A DNA stretch of 47,435 bases, from contig NZ_CALMSV010000172.1 of the NCBI RefSeq assembly GCF_937872355.1, positions 1-47,435 on the forward strand, written 5' to 3'. Position numbers and translations under genes: made by a program. The notes beneath the pieces are model-generated. The model was not told the origin of the DNA. It ran no database searches and worked only from the letters and a program-made list of their open reading frames with translations. Of the stretch, positions 1-9,781 are shown piece by piece (within the stretch, counting starts at the first letter, position 1; every line of letters begins with the position of its first letter). This stretch comes from an uncultured Sphingorhabdus sp. GTDB taxonomy: Bacteria; Pseudomonadota; Alphaproteobacteria; Sphingomonadales; Sphingomonadaceae.

Positions 1-297
1 GCGGCACAATTCTGGACGGTCGAAAATGGTGTCGCTCTGATACACAAGCTGGCGCATGACGAGCGGCATATGCAGGCCTCACCTGGCACGCTGCTATCGG
101 CGGCCTTGTTCCAGCATGTCATCGACGTGGATCGCGTCGACCTCATAGATTTCGGCACCGGCAATGATGCCTATAAGGTCGAGTGGATGGAGGATGTGCG
201 CGAGCGTTACCGACTCGAGATGTTCTGGCCGAACCATCCCGCCAACTGGCCGCACATTGCCTTCCGCAAATGGCGCGCCTATCGGGCTATGGATTGA
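1..297 (+). CDS. GNAT acetyltransferase, CelD/BcsL-like, 3' part only
   Basis: The frame is open from base 1, so only the last 98 residues are present; the N-terminus lies outside the window. The visible part resembles the C-terminal half of CelD/BcsL (FemAB-like) GNAT proteins: it opens with AAQFWTVENGVALIHKLAHDE, followed by SPGTLL and a DFGTGNDAYKVEWM segment, which match the conserved acceptor/CoA-binding end of that family. Members of this family are common in exosortase (XrtA) and exopolysaccharide loci, where they are thought to modify polysaccharide or PEP-CTERM-associated substrates. The genes just downstream fit such a locus. The substrate cannot be deduced. Confidence 0.7.
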   Translation, partial: AAQFWTVENGVALIHKLAHDERHMQASPGTLLSAALFQHVIDVDRVDLIDFGTGNDAYKVEWMEDVRERYRLEMFWPNHPANWPHIAFRKWRAYRAMD

Positions 298-323
298 GAA
301 ACATACAGATAGTACATAATCTT

Positions 324-410
324 CGTCATTCCCGCGAAGGCGGGAATCCATCCCCCGCCGGGGAAATTTAATCCACCGGAGTTGGGCCCCCGCCTTCGCG
401 GGGGTGACGA
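324..410. repeat. Inverted doublet of a REP-like palindrome
   Basis: Two copies of one short palindromic element face each other. The left copy (324-350) carries CCCGCGAAGGCGGG, and the right copy (about 384-410) is its reverse complement with CCCCCGCCTTCGCGGGGG. Both are flanked by the shared CGTCA/TGACG edge. Each can form a GC-rich hairpin with a GAAG or CTTC loop. Such dispersed elements are frequent between genes in sphingomonads. Here the doublet separates the acetyltransferase from the acyl carrier protein and could also weaken read-through. Confidence 0.75.
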
Positions 411-431
411 CTTTTAATGAGGTTTAACAGA

Positions 432-698
432 ATGCCTTTCGTTCCCGACAGCGTTGAAACCACGATCCGCGAACTGCTTGTCGATGTCCTCGGCGTTGCG
501 CCTGCCACCGTTGCCGCGATGACCGACGATACACCGCTGTTCGGCGCACTGCCCGAGCTCGATTCGATGGCAGTGGCGGGCCTGCTGACCGAGATGGAAG
601 ACCGGCTCGATATCATGATCGATGATGATGATATCGACGGCGAACTGTTCGAAAGCTTTGGCAGCCTCGTCGCCTTTGCAAAGGCCAAGGTCGGGTAG
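432..698 (+). CDS. Acyl carrier protein of an exosortase-associated locus
   Basis: An 88-residue acyl carrier protein. The phosphopantetheine attachment site is the serine at about residue 45 in PELDSMAV. The acidic stretch DIMIDDDDIDGELF and the C-terminal helix ending AFAKAK are typical of the four-helix fold. ATG 432 is preferred over ATG 417 because a GAGG motif at 419-422 sits at suitable distance; 417 would add only five residues. The stop codon overlaps the next start by one base, so it is co-translated with the two hydrolases. In XrtA clusters this ACP sits next to the same hydrolases and may carry an acyl group for polysaccharide or lipid modification. That role is inferred from context. 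Confidence 0.85.
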   Translation: MPFVPDSVETTIRELLVDVLGVAPATVAAMTDDTPLFGALPELDSMAVAGLLTEMEDRLDIMIDDDDIDGELFESFGSLVAFAKAKVG

Positions 699-1393
699 TG
701 AGCCCGCGCCCCGAATATCGGACTTACCAGTTTGCGGGGCATGAAGAACATGTCCTCTGCTTTGGTGCGGAAGCATCGCGCCAGATATTGATTGTTCCGC
801 CGCTATTCGACGAGATGAACCGGTCCCGCCGGATGCTGGTGCAGGCGATGCGCGGGTTGGCGGAACGCGGTACAGGCAGTTTTCTGGTTGATCTTCCGGG
901 CTGCAACGAAAGCCTTACGTCGCTCGAAAAGCAAAGTCTTTCGACCTGGCGCGAAGCGGTCGGCGCTGCTGCCACGCAGTTCGGTGCAACACACATCGCC
1001 TCCTTGCGCGGTGGTGCATTGGTTGACAATGGCGCGGCAAATCTGCCGCACTGGCGACTAGCTCCAGCCAAGGGTTCCAGCCTTCTGAAGACGATGATCC
1101 GCACCCGGATTGCGGGCGACAAGGAAGCGGGCAAAGCGACCAGCGAAGCGGGGTTGATGGAGGCTGCGAAGGCCGCGCCGATAGAGCTGGCTGGCAATAT
1201 GCTAGGCCCCGCAATGGTGGCGGAACTTGCAAGCGCCGAACCTGCCGAAGTTGCGCAACTGACACTGCGCGCCTTGGGGCAGGACATTGCAGGTTCCACC
1301 CTATGGCTGCGCGCGGAACCGCAGGATGATCCCGCTATGTCCGATGCAATCGCCACTGACCTCCATGAGTGGAGCGCCTCATGCGGCGGCTGA
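698..1393 (+). CDS. Exosortase A system-associated hydrolase 2
   Basis: A 231-residue alpha/beta-hydrolase-like protein starting at GTG 698, one base into the stop of the acyl carrier gene. The motif PPLFDEMNRSRRM (residues 34-46) is the signature I associate with exosortase-A-associated hydrolase 2. The later VDLPGCNES segment fits the strand that precedes the nucleophile region. In place of a GxSxG elbow it has ASLRGGAL, so the standard catalytic serine is not obvious. It is somewhat short for the family. The job of this family is not established; its constant pairing with an ACP and hydrolase 1 suggests handling of an acyl or ester intermediate. Confidence 0.75.
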   Translation: MSPRPEYRTYQFAGHEEHVLCFGAEASRQILIVPPLFDEMNRSRRMLVQAMRGLAERGTGSFLVDLPGCNESLTSLEKQSLSTWREAVGAAATQFGATHIASLRGGALVDNGAANLPHWRLAPAKGSSLLKTMIRTRIAGDKEAGKATSEAGLMEAAKAAPIELAGNMLGPAMVAELASAEPAEVAQLTLRALGQDIAGSTLWLRAEPQDDPAMSDAIATDLHEWSASCGG

Positions 1394-2193
1394 CAGGCTT
1401 TGATTGCGAAGGCGCGTGGTGCGCTGCGACGCTCGACGAGGGTGACAAGACCACAGGCTTCCTGATCGTCAGCGGAGGCAATGAAATCCGCAGCGGTGCG
1501 CATGCGGGGCAAGCAGCGCTGGCCGCGCATGTCGCCGCTTTGGGCTATCCGGTGTTCCGCTTTGACCGGCGCGGCGTTGGCGACAGCGAAGGCGAAAATC
1601 GCGGTTTCGAAAGCAGCGCGGCTGATATTGCTGCTGCCGTCGCTGCCTTCCGTGCACAAGTGCCGCATCTCCAGCGGATTGTTGCCTTTGGCAATTGCGA
1701 TGCTGCGAGTTCGCTCGCCCTGTTCCATGGCGGCCTGCCAATCAACGGACTCGTGCTTGCCAATCCTTGGGTGATTGAGGCGGACTCCGAAGCGGATGCA
1801 CCCGCGCAACCATCCGCAGCCGTAATCCGCGCCCGCTATTGGGCGAGGCTCAAAAATCCGCGCAGCCTGATTGACTTGCTCACCGGCAAGATTGACCTCA
1901 GGAAACTGGCAGGCGGCCTCGCACGCGCCGCGCAGAAAGAGGTGCCGACCAGTCTGGCTCAACGAATAAGTAACGCCCTTTCAATCGCTACCACGCCGAC
2001 AACGATACTACTCGCCAGCCGTGATACCACAGCGATGGCCTTCATTGCGGCGTGGAAGGGCAGCGCCTTCGATGACGCGCGTGATCGCAGCGACGTCGAC
2101 GTGCAGACATTGGACAGCGTATCGCACAGCTTTGCCGATGCGGATTCCAAGGCGTGGCTGCGGGAGCAGATCGAGAGAGCGTTGGTTGGCTAG
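1381..2193 (+). CDS. Exosortase A system-associated hydrolase 1
   Basis: A 270-residue alpha/beta hydrolase. The start is set at ATG 1381, which overlaps the end of hydrolase 2 by 13 bases; an in-frame GTG at 1369 is possible. Features are LIVSGGNEIRSGAHAGQ near the N-terminus, FRFDRRGVGDSEG after strand 4, and a nucleophile elbow reading FGNCDAAS (about residues 103-110). A cysteine (about residue 106) therefore occupies the position where most alpha/beta hydrolases have serine, as I recall for this exosortase-linked family. It ends the rightward locus and meets the convergent HupE gene three bases downstream. Function unknown beyond the association. Confidence 0.75.
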   Translation: MRRLTGFDCEGAWCAATLDEGDKTTGFLIVSGGNEIRSGAHAGQAALAAHVAALGYPVFRFDRRGVGDSEGENRGFESSAADIAAAVAAFRAQVPHLQRIVAFGNCDAASSLALFHGGLPINGLVLANPWVIEADSEADAPAQPSAAVIRARYWARLKNPRSLIDLLTGKIDLRKLAGGLARAAQKEVPTSLAQRISNALSIATTPTTILLASRDTTAMAFIAAWKGSAFDDARDRSDVDVQTLDSVSHSFADADSKAWLREQIERALVG

Positions 2194-2196
2194 CGC

Positions 2197-3174
2197 CTAG
2201 GCGAAGGTGCGCTCGATAAACCAGAAGGCCGAAATCGTACCTATGCCATAAGCGGCGAGCCGCAATGCCGGATGCATAAGGGCCGCAGCAAAGCGGCGAA
2301 GCAGTTCCAGCAGCGCAAGTGACAGTGCGACAATCACCAGCTGTCCTGCTTCAACGCCCAGGTTGAAAGTCAGTAAGGCGGTCGGCACATCGCTTTCGGG
2401 CATGCCGATTTCGTTGAGCGCCCCAGCAAAGCCGAAGCCGTGCAACAGACCGAAACCAAACGCGACCACCCAAGGTATCCGTTCTGAAAGACGTGGCTGA
2501 TCGGGTCGCTTCTTCACAATCTCGACCGCAAGGAACAGGATCGACAGGGCAATCACACTTTCCACCGGACGCTGCGGCAGGCCGAGAAAGCCCAATGTTG
2601 TCCCGATAAGCGTAATCGAATGCGCCACGGTGAAAGCCGTCACCGCTTTGGCAATCGTCCAGAAGCCGCTGAGCAAAAGCACCAGCGAGACGACGAACAG
2701 CAAATGGTCGTAACCGAACAGAATATGTTCGACCCCTGTCACGAAATAGGTGTGTGCAACTTGCCAACGATCAGGTTTCGCCTTGATCTCCGCATTTGGC
2801 TCGGCGGGTGTCAGGCGCAGCGCCTGCACCGGACGGCCGAGCGGCTGGACGCGCACCAGCACGTCGGTTTGTGAGGCTTCGAAATTCGATAGACCGATAG
2901 ACTTGCCCGAGACATCGCCCCGGCAGGCAACCGTGGAAGTTGTGACCAGCGAGATGCCGGAAATTTCGCGGCTGGGTTCGCCAGTGATTTTGCAGCCCAT
3001 GGGTAGCAGCGGCTGGGTCTGCGGCGTCAGCCCGCCGCGCATCGGGGCCTTCCAGACCAAGGTCCATGCGCCGGGGCTTTTCTCGGTGAATTCGAGATAG
3101 CCGGGACGCAACTCATCGGCCTGGACAGACACCGACAGCAACAAGCCAAAAAGCAACAGCAGGAAGCGGATCAC
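2197..3174 (-). CDS. HupE/UreJ-family membrane protein
   Basis: A 325-residue protein with an N-terminal signal segment (IRFLLLLFGLLLSVSVQA), a periplasmic domain of about 150 residues, then about six membrane segments containing FGYDHLLFVVSLVLLL, AFTVAHSITLIG and FGLLHGFGFAG. This matches the HupE/UreJ_2 family. GTG 3174 is chosen because it overlaps the stop of the upstream isomerase gene in a GTGA arrangement. Known HupE/UreJ proteins are linked to nickel or other metal transport for hydrogenase or urease, but neither enzyme is visible here. The large extracytoplasmic domain and pairing with a PpiC-like protein suggest an envelope role, which is inference. Confidence 0.8.
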   Translation of the reverse strand: MIRFLLLLFGLLLSVSVQADELRPGYLEFTEKSPGAWTLVWKAPMRGGLTPQTQPLLPMGCKITGEPSREISGISLVTTSTVACRGDVSGKSIGLSNFEASQTDVLVRVQPLGRPVQALRLTPAEPNAEIKAKPDRWQVAHTYFVTGVEHILFGYDHLLFVVSLVLLLSGFWTIAKAVTAFTVAHSITLIGTTLGFLGLPQRPVESVIALSILFLAVEIVKKRPDQPRLSERIPWVVAFGFGLLHGFGFAGALNEIGMPESDVPTALLTFNLGVEAGQLVIVALSLALLELLRRFAAALMHPALRLAAYGIGTISAFWFIERTFA

Positions 3175-3995
3175 GGCTGGGCGATCTTGATCGTGTAGCC
3201 GTCGAGCAACGCCTGATAGGCCGCCGCCTCGCGAGCCTTGGTGGTCGTCGCCCGCCAATCATTCTCGACTGCCTGCCGGACATCGGCAAGCTTGGGCTTT
3301 TGCGGAGTCTTCACTGCACGTATGCGAACCATATGCGCGCCGAAACCGGATTGTATCGGCCCGGTCCATTGCCCCACCTTGCTACCCGCGAGCGCCGCTG
3401 CAAAGCCCTCACCAAAATCACGCGCTACCTCGCCCTGTGGCGCATTTTCGAGCGAGCGCGGGAGGGAAATTGCCTCACCCAATTTGCTCCAATCCCCGCC
3501 CGCGGCCAGCGCGGCTTTGACGCGCTCGGCCGCACCTTCATTTTGCCCGAGATAGATCTGGTCAAAACTATAGGTGGCATTGGCAGTGTAGCGCGCCGGA
3601 TTGCGATCGAGCCATTTCTGCAAGGTGGCATCGTCTGGCGTCGCATTCTCGACCTGCGCAGCGGCGAGATATTCCATCTTGGCGCGCAAGCGGCGGCGGA
3701 TGACGGTGTCGTCCTCATCAAGGCCAAGCCGCTTCGCCTCGCGGTAATAGATTTCGCCCTTGATATGGTCGCGGATCAAACCGTCAATTTCGGCCTGTGT
3801 CGGCGGTCGCTGCCAAGTCTGCTGCCAACTCGCGACCAGCCGCGAGACCTGCTCCTCGTCGATGGTGATCGTCCGGCTCGCAGGATCGACCTCCTCCCCG
3901 CGCCATGCCGAGAAAAGGAAGACTGCCAAACCGGCCAGCAGGAAATGGACCAGCGGCTCGCGTAGAAGCGGCTTCAGTCGTTCGCTAAAATGCAT
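3171..3995 (-). CDS. Membrane-anchored PpiC/SurA-like peptidyl-prolyl isomerase
   Basis: A 274-residue protein with one N-terminal membrane anchor (PLVHFLLAGLAVFLFSAW) and an extracytoplasmic remainder. A SurA-like helical region (PTQAEIDGLIRDHIKGEIYYREAKRLGL) precedes a parvulin-type domain (residues about 135-240, including FDQIYLGQNEGAAERVKAAL and GFGAHMVRI). ATG 3995 is preceded by GGGGAGGG, better than the ATG 21 bases upstream. It is translationally coupled to the HupE-like gene. Expected to act as a periplasmic folding factor, perhaps for its membrane partner. Confidence 0.8.
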   Translation of the reverse strand: MHFSERLKPLLREPLVHFLLAGLAVFLFSAWRGEEVDPASRTITIDEEQVSRLVASWQQTWQRPPTQAEIDGLIRDHIKGEIYYREAKRLGLDEDDTVIRRRLRAKMEYLAAAQVENATPDDATLQKWLDRNPARYTANATYSFDQIYLGQNEGAAERVKAALAAGGDWSKLGEAISLPRSLENAPQGEVARDFGEGFAAALAGSKVGQWTGPIQSGFGAHMVRIRAVKTPQKPKLADVRQAVENDWRATTTKAREAAAYQALLDGYTIKIAQP

Positions 3996-4075
3996 GTCCC
4001 TCCCCAGACGCGCCATATGGGCGCACGAGGTTCATGCCAGCAAAGCCAAGCCCCGCCAAGCCCTGGCAGCAGCGG

Positions 4076-6121
<2,046 letters not shown>

Positions 6122-6928
6122 TTATTCGGGGGCGTATTCGGGTTTGCGTTTCTCAATGAAGGCGCGCATCCCTTCGGCGAAATTCTTGCTGCCGGCGGTC
6201 ATCAACTGGTTGCGGTTTTCGATCGCCATTGCGGCCTCGAGACTGCCGGCATCGATAGCCATATTGAGCCCTTCCTTGGTCATGCGCAGCCCCATAGGTG
6301 AGGCATTGAGCAAATCATCTACCCATGGCTGGGCGGCGGCTTCGAGTTGGTCGTCGGGAACAACTTCAGCAACTAAGCCAACAGCCAAAGCCCGCTGCGC
6401 CTGAATGAAGCGCCCTGTCAGCATCAATTCGGAGGCAATCGAGGCACCGACCAAACGCGGCAGGAAATAGCTGACCCCCATATCGCAGGAGGAGAGGCCG
6501 ATGCGGATGAAGGCCGCGTTCATGCGCGCACTTTCGCCGGCAATGCGGATGTCGGAGGCGAGCGCAAAGGCAAAGCCACCGCCGCATGCCGGGCCATGGA
6601 CCAGCGACACGATCGGCTGCGGGCAACGGCGCATCTTGATATAGACATCGGCGAGCCAGCCCTGAAAACCGAAGCCACCGCCAAAGGGGATGGCACCCGG
6701 ATCGCGCCCGCCAAGTTCTTTGAAATCAAGTCCGGCGCAATAGGCCTTGCCCGCGCCGCGCATAACCACGACGCGTACTGTCCGGTCATGATAGAGCTTG
6801 CCGAAATAGTCATTGAGCTCGCCGACCATGTCGACCGAGATCGAGTTCAGCGCGTCTGGCCGGTTGAATGTCAGCCAATCCACCTGCCCGCGTTTCTCGA
6901 CGATAATCGTCTTATAGCCTTCCGACAT
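6122..6928 (-). CDS. Enoyl-CoA hydratase/isomerase family protein
   Basis: A 268-residue crotonase. The oxyanion-hole segments are YCAGLDFKELGG and HGPACGGGFAFALASDIRIA. The second catalytic region reads IGLSSCDMGVSYFLPRLVG, so an aspartate stands where classical hydratases carry one of two glutamates; the reaction may be hydration, isomerisation or another crotonase reaction. ATG 6928 is preferred for its GGAGAGCGAGG leader; ATG 6943 is an alternative directly next to the operator palindrome. It is first in the operon with fadH and is divergent from the TetR gene, so it is probably repressed by it and induced by an acyl-CoA. Confidence 0.85.
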   Translation of the reverse strand: MSEGYKTIIVEKRGQVDWLTFNRPDALNSISVDMVGELNDYFGKLYHDRTVRVVVMRGAGKAYCAGLDFKELGGRDPGAIPFGGGFGFQGWLADVYIKMRRCPQPIVSLVHGPACGGGFAFALASDIRIAGESARMNAAFIRIGLSSCDMGVSYFLPRLVGASIASELMLTGRFIQAQRALAVGLVAEVVPDDQLEAAAQPWVDDLLNASPMGLRMTKEGLNMAIDAGSLEAAMAIENRNQLMTAGSKNFAEGMRAFIEKRKPEYAPE

Positions 6929-6943
6929 GCCTCGCTCTCCCAT

Positions 6944-6981
6944 GCTAAACAGTGTTTAGCACTTGCATAACGAACAGTGTT
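6944..6981. promoter_or_regulatory. Paired TetR operator palindromes
   Basis: A perfect 17-bp palindrome, GCTAAACAGTGTTTAGC, lies at 6944-6960 just upstream of the crotonase start. A second half-conserved copy, AACAGTGTT with flanking bases, lies at 6973-6981 just before the tetR start. Their centres (6952 and 6977) are 25 bp apart. Both flank the divergent promoters, as expected for an autoregulating TetR repressor that also controls the crotonase-fadH operon. Confidence 0.75.
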
Positions 6982-6985
6982 TACT

Positions 6986-7603
6986 ATGGCAAGAGCCATG
7001 GCAGTGCTGCTGACAGACGAACAGGTTCATGACGTTCGGGAGCGTATCCGGCAGGTTGCGGAGCGCCAGATTGCGGCGCATGGCATTGCCGCGCTGTCGC
7101 TACGCTCGATCGCTACCGAACTCGGTTGGACAGCCGCCTCGCTCTATCGCTATTTCGCCAGCAAGGCCGAATTGCTCGATGCCTTGCGTGCAGCAGCGCA
7201 TAACCGCTTTTCGGATCGGATCGAGGCAGCGCACGACAGCACCGATGATTTGTGGGAGCGTTCGCGCGCAATCGGCGATGCTTATGTCGATTTCGCGATG
7301 CAGGAACCTGCCGCCTATCAGGTGATGTTCGATTACGAACAGGAAGAAGGCGAAAAATCCGATGACCTGCGCGCTGCTGAGCGGCGGTCGCACCTGACGC
7401 TGACCACCTATGTCCGCGAAATGGCTGAGGCTGGATTGTTCGAAGGTGACCCTGACCAGATCGCCCACACCTATTGGGCTACGATCCACGGCCTGATCGT
7501 GCTGCGCATGGCCGGAAAGCTGGACGCATCGCCCGGCTTTGACACATTGCGCCATGCCGCGATGCGGCTAATCACCCGCGGCGCGCGACCGGACAGGGGT
7601 TAA
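6986..7603 (+). CDS. TetR-family regulator
   Basis: A 205-residue TetR protein. The N-terminal helix-turn-helix covers RQIAAHGIAALSLRSIATELGWTAASLYRYFASKAELLDAL in overlapping parts, with the typical YRYFASKAELL recognition end. The ligand domain ends in a TetR_C-like region (DPDQIAHTYWATIHGLIVL). ATG 6986 is used; GTG 6977 would start inside the operator and ATG 6998 is also possible. It is divergent from the crotonase-fadH operon with two palindromes between them, so it most likely represses that operon and itself. The effector is unknown; acyl-CoA is a reasonable guess. Confidence 0.85.
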   Translation: MARAMAVLLTDEQVHDVRERIRQVAERQIAAHGIAALSLRSIATELGWTAASLYRYFASKAELLDALRAAAHNRFSDRIEAAHDSTDDLWERSRAIGDAYVDFAMQEPAAYQVMFDYEQEEGEKSDDLRAAERRSHLTLTTYVREMAEAGLFEGDPDQIAHTYWATIHGLIVLRMAGKLDASPGFDTLRHAAMRLITRGARPDRG

Positions 7604-7643
7604 CTAACCAATTCTGGTCTGCGTCTTACGATTTTGGAAATGT

Positions 7644-7658
7644 TGGTAGCGGAGGAGG
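7644..7658. other. attL core (orphan tRNA-Met 3' end)
   Basis: TGGTAGCGGAGGAGG is identical to the encoded CCA plus acceptor-stem end of the tRNA-Met gene at 34977-34991, but no tRNA body follows. This marks the left end of the integrated element, 190 bases before the integrase start. Confidence 0.8.
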
Positions 7659-7777
7659 CGCTATAACTTTCGTCTCAGGCAATTTCAGAGCGTCTCCAAC
7701 TACTCTGTAAAATCAGCGATTTATCTTGTAACGTGTTCGCGGTCGGTCGCCCTGAATCGCCTGAATTCCCGCTGAAA

Positions 7778-7798
7778 TGTGGGAACGATTGTGGGACC
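7778..7798 (+). promoter_or_regulatory. Candidate integrase arm-type sites, left end
   Basis: Two direct repeats, TGTGGGAAC (7778-7786) and TGTGGGACC (7790-7798), are spaced 12 bp start to start. A matching pair with the same spacing and orientation lies at the other end (34901-34921). Paired repeats at both ends of an integrase-bearing element suggest arm-type binding sites. Confidence 0.6.
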
Positions 7799-7848
7799 AA
7801 ATACCCCTGATTTTGGCGGTATGAATCCCTGACAGGGACTATAACCTG

Positions 7849-9045
7849 ATGGCGCTGACAGTATTGAAAGTGAAGAATGCGAAGTCCGGTCGCCATGTCG
7901 ACGGGAGGGGCTTGTGCCTGGTCGTGAAGCCCAGCGGCGCGCGCACCTGGGTGCTGCGTATGCAGTTGAAAGGCCACCGCCGCGACTATGGACTGGGATC
8001 GGCGCATGATGTTTCGCTGGCAGATGCCAGAACAGCGGCAGCCGAATTGCGCCGCCGGGTTCGTGAAGGCTTCGATCCTGTCGCCGAGCGGCGAAAGGCG
8101 CGCAAAGTCATTCCGACCTTCGAAGCTGCAACCCGCACCTGCCATGAAACCCTGGGTGACGGCTGGAAGGACGGACATCATGTCCGCTGGCTATCTGGCT
8201 TTGAGCGACACCTCTTTCCGCGCATCGGCAAGAAGCCGGTCGACAAGGTGGACAGCGCCTGCGTCGTTGAGGCGCTGTCCCCGATATGGCTGGAGATACC
8301 GGAAACAGCGCGGCGCTTGCTCCAGCGCATCGGCGTAGTGCTCGATTTCGCGCATGTGAAAGGCTGGGTGCCGGAAGAGGTCTCGTTGCGTTCGGTGCGC
8401 AAGGGCCTGCCGCGTCAAAACGACAAACGCGGGCACATGGAGGCCATGCCCTATGCCGATGTCCCGGCGCTGATGCGGAAGCTTGCCGCCGCGTCCCCAA
8501 CGACCGGACGCGATGCCCTGCGCTTCACTATCTACAACGCCGTGCGGTCCAACGAGACGCGCCTTGCAGTATGGACCGAGTTCGACCTGGAAAATGCGGT
8601 ATGGACCATTCCCGCCGAACGGATGAAGGCTGGCGAAACCCACGTCGTGCCGCTTTCGGTGCCGGTTGTGGTACTGCTGCGCAAACGCTGGAATGAGCGA
8701 ACCAGTGAAATTGGCTTGGTCTTTTCCAATGATGGCAAGAAGCCCATCAGCGACATGACCATGACCAAGCTGCTGCGCGACGATGGCTTTGCCAGCATCA
8801 CCGTACACGGTTTCCGGTCCACTTTCACGGACTGGGCCGCCGAATGCACCGACTGCCCCAAGGAGGTTGCTGACAAGGCCCTCGCCCACAAGCTGCCCAA
8901 CAAGGTCGAAGCCGCCTACCGCCGAACCGATTTCTTCGCGAAGCGCCGCAGCTTGATGAAGCAATGGGCGGATTATCTGGGCAATTGCACCCCGGTAGCG
9001 AAACCGGGGGCAGCCGAGCCTATTCAGGCTCGCGCTGCCGCATGA
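7849..9045 (+). CDS. int: Tyrosine recombinase, P4-type integrase
   Basis: A 398-residue integrase. The N-terminal arm-binding domain (about residues 1-90, DUF4102-like, with VDGRGLCLVVKPSGARTWVLR) is followed by a core-binding domain and the catalytic domain. Catalytic residues visible are Arg233 (AVRSNE), Lys260, His320 and Arg323 (HGFRS), His347 (LAHK) and Tyr357 (AAYRRTDFF), so the enzyme looks intact. It starts 190 bases from attL and reads into the element. P4-type integrases usually use tRNA 3' ends, which agrees with the tRNA-Met repeat. Its last 26 bases overlap the convergent AlpA-like gene. Confidence 0.93.
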   Translation: MALTVLKVKNAKSGRHVDGRGLCLVVKPSGARTWVLRMQLKGHRRDYGLGSAHDVSLADARTAAAELRRRVREGFDPVAERRKARKVIPTFEAATRTCHETLGDGWKDGHHVRWLSGFERHLFPRIGKKPVDKVDSACVVEALSPIWLEIPETARRLLQRIGVVLDFAHVKGWVPEEVSLRSVRKGLPRQNDKRGHMEAMPYADVPALMRKLAAASPTTGRDALRFTIYNAVRSNETRLAVWTEFDLENAVWTIPAERMKAGETHVVPLSVPVVVLLRKRWNERTSEIGLVFSNDGKKPISDMTMTKLLRDDGFASITVHGFRSTFTDWAAECTDCPKEVADKALAHKLPNKVEAAYRRTDFFAKRRSLMKQWADYLGNCTPVAKPGAAEPIQARAAA

Positions 9046-9214
9046 CCAGGTCGTGCAGACTGACAGTCATGATGCGGGTCGACTTGCCAAGCTTGATGGC
9101 CTCGATCTCGCCCGACGCAATCAGTTCGTAGAGCTTGGTGCGACCGACGCCGATCATGCGGGCTGCGTCTTTGACCTTAACGCAGATCGGCTCGACCGGG
9201 GGCGGCGGTTTCAC
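9020..9214 (-). CDS. Small helix-turn-helix protein, excisionase/AlpA-like
   Basis: A 64-residue protein with one MerR/excisionase-type helix-turn-helix: CVKVKDAARMIGVGRTKLYE, then IASGEIEAIKLGKSTRI. This is the usual layout of Xis/AlpA-type DNA-binding proteins that direct excision or regulate the integrase. Its start overlaps the stop of the upstream AlpA gene as ATGA, and its 3' end overlaps the integrase gene. Most likely a recombination directionality factor for this element. Confidence 0.75.
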   Translation of the reverse strand: MKPPPPVEPICVKVKDAARMIGVGRTKLYELIASGEIEAIKLGKSTRIMTVSLHDLVMRQREPE

Positions 9215-9417
9215 TGTGTCGCACCCTCATTCCGATATGAGGCCGGATCATCGATCCAGCAATTGACGGCGGATCCCCGCCAGCCCGCGCCGTGCACGCT
9301 GATCTTCACTTGGGACGGGAAAGTTCCCTCGGCGATCTTGCGATACATGGTGGATCGGGACAGCCCGGTTCGAGCGAGGACGGTCTTCAGGCGGATGATC
9401 TTGTCAGAGTTGGACAT
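9211..9417 (-). CDS. AlpA-family regulator
   Basis: A 68-residue AlpA-type protein: IIRLKTVLARTGLSRSTMYR followed by AEGTFPSQVKISVHGAGWRG and SAVNCWIDD. This is the typical phage AlpA motif order. ATG 9417 follows GGAAG at suitable spacing; longer in-frame starts have no family-like sequence. It is coupled to the second helix-turn-helix gene. AlpA proteins activate excision or integrase genes, so this tandem pair probably controls element excision. Confidence 0.8.
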   Translation of the reverse strand: MSNSDKIIRLKTVLARTGLSRSTMYRKIAEGTFPSQVKISVHGAGWRGSAVNCWIDDPASYRNEGATQ

Positions 9418-9432
9418 GGGACTTGCTTCCAT

Positions 9433-9781
9433 TCGTTGGCAGTTACTGGTGCCCCCTGACCCAAGAATTTCGCCAGAAGGCATCAAGCGCAACAAAATTC
9501 GCCGTCTCTGGTATGGCCATCGCAAGAGCGGATAGAATAACTTGCGGAAGGATAGAAACGGATACGGAAGAGCAGAGAAGACAACGGACGCAAGCACCGG
9601 GTGCCTTCAGGCCGAGTTTCTGTGAGGTGATCGGAGCCGACGCGGTGTTAAGTTGGGAAATCTGCGCACAAGCGGCGGATATTTGCGTCACACCGAGCGA
9701 CGTTTGCGCGCGAATCGGCAGAAGGCAGACGGTTCGTGTTGAGGCCGCGATGCTACAGCGAGATGTCCTTACCAATTAAGA
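9433..9781. other. Gene-free stretch with short GGATA repeats
   Basis: No convincing gene is seen on either strand. GGATAGAA occurs at 9530-9537 and 9550-9557, and GGATACGG at 9560-9567, i.e. at intervals of 20 and 10 bp, about 110-150 bases upstream of the AlpA start. Helical-turn spacing suggests protein-binding repeats, perhaps for the AlpA/Xis-like proteins. Confidence 0.3.

Noticed and set aside
724..1962. 412-residue open frame on the minus strand across both exosortase-linked hydrolases
   Set aside because: Shadow of two recognisable genes in a GC-rich genome; Arg/Ala/Ser-rich composition with no family motif.
2197..3174. Hydrogenase or urease locus suggested by the HupE/UreJ protein
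   Set aside because: No structural or maturation gene of either enzyme is nearby.
9443..9775. 110-residue minus-strand frame in the gap upstream of the AlpA genes
   Set aside because: No family resemblance, no clear ribosome site and unusual Ser/Cys-rich content; treated as non-coding.
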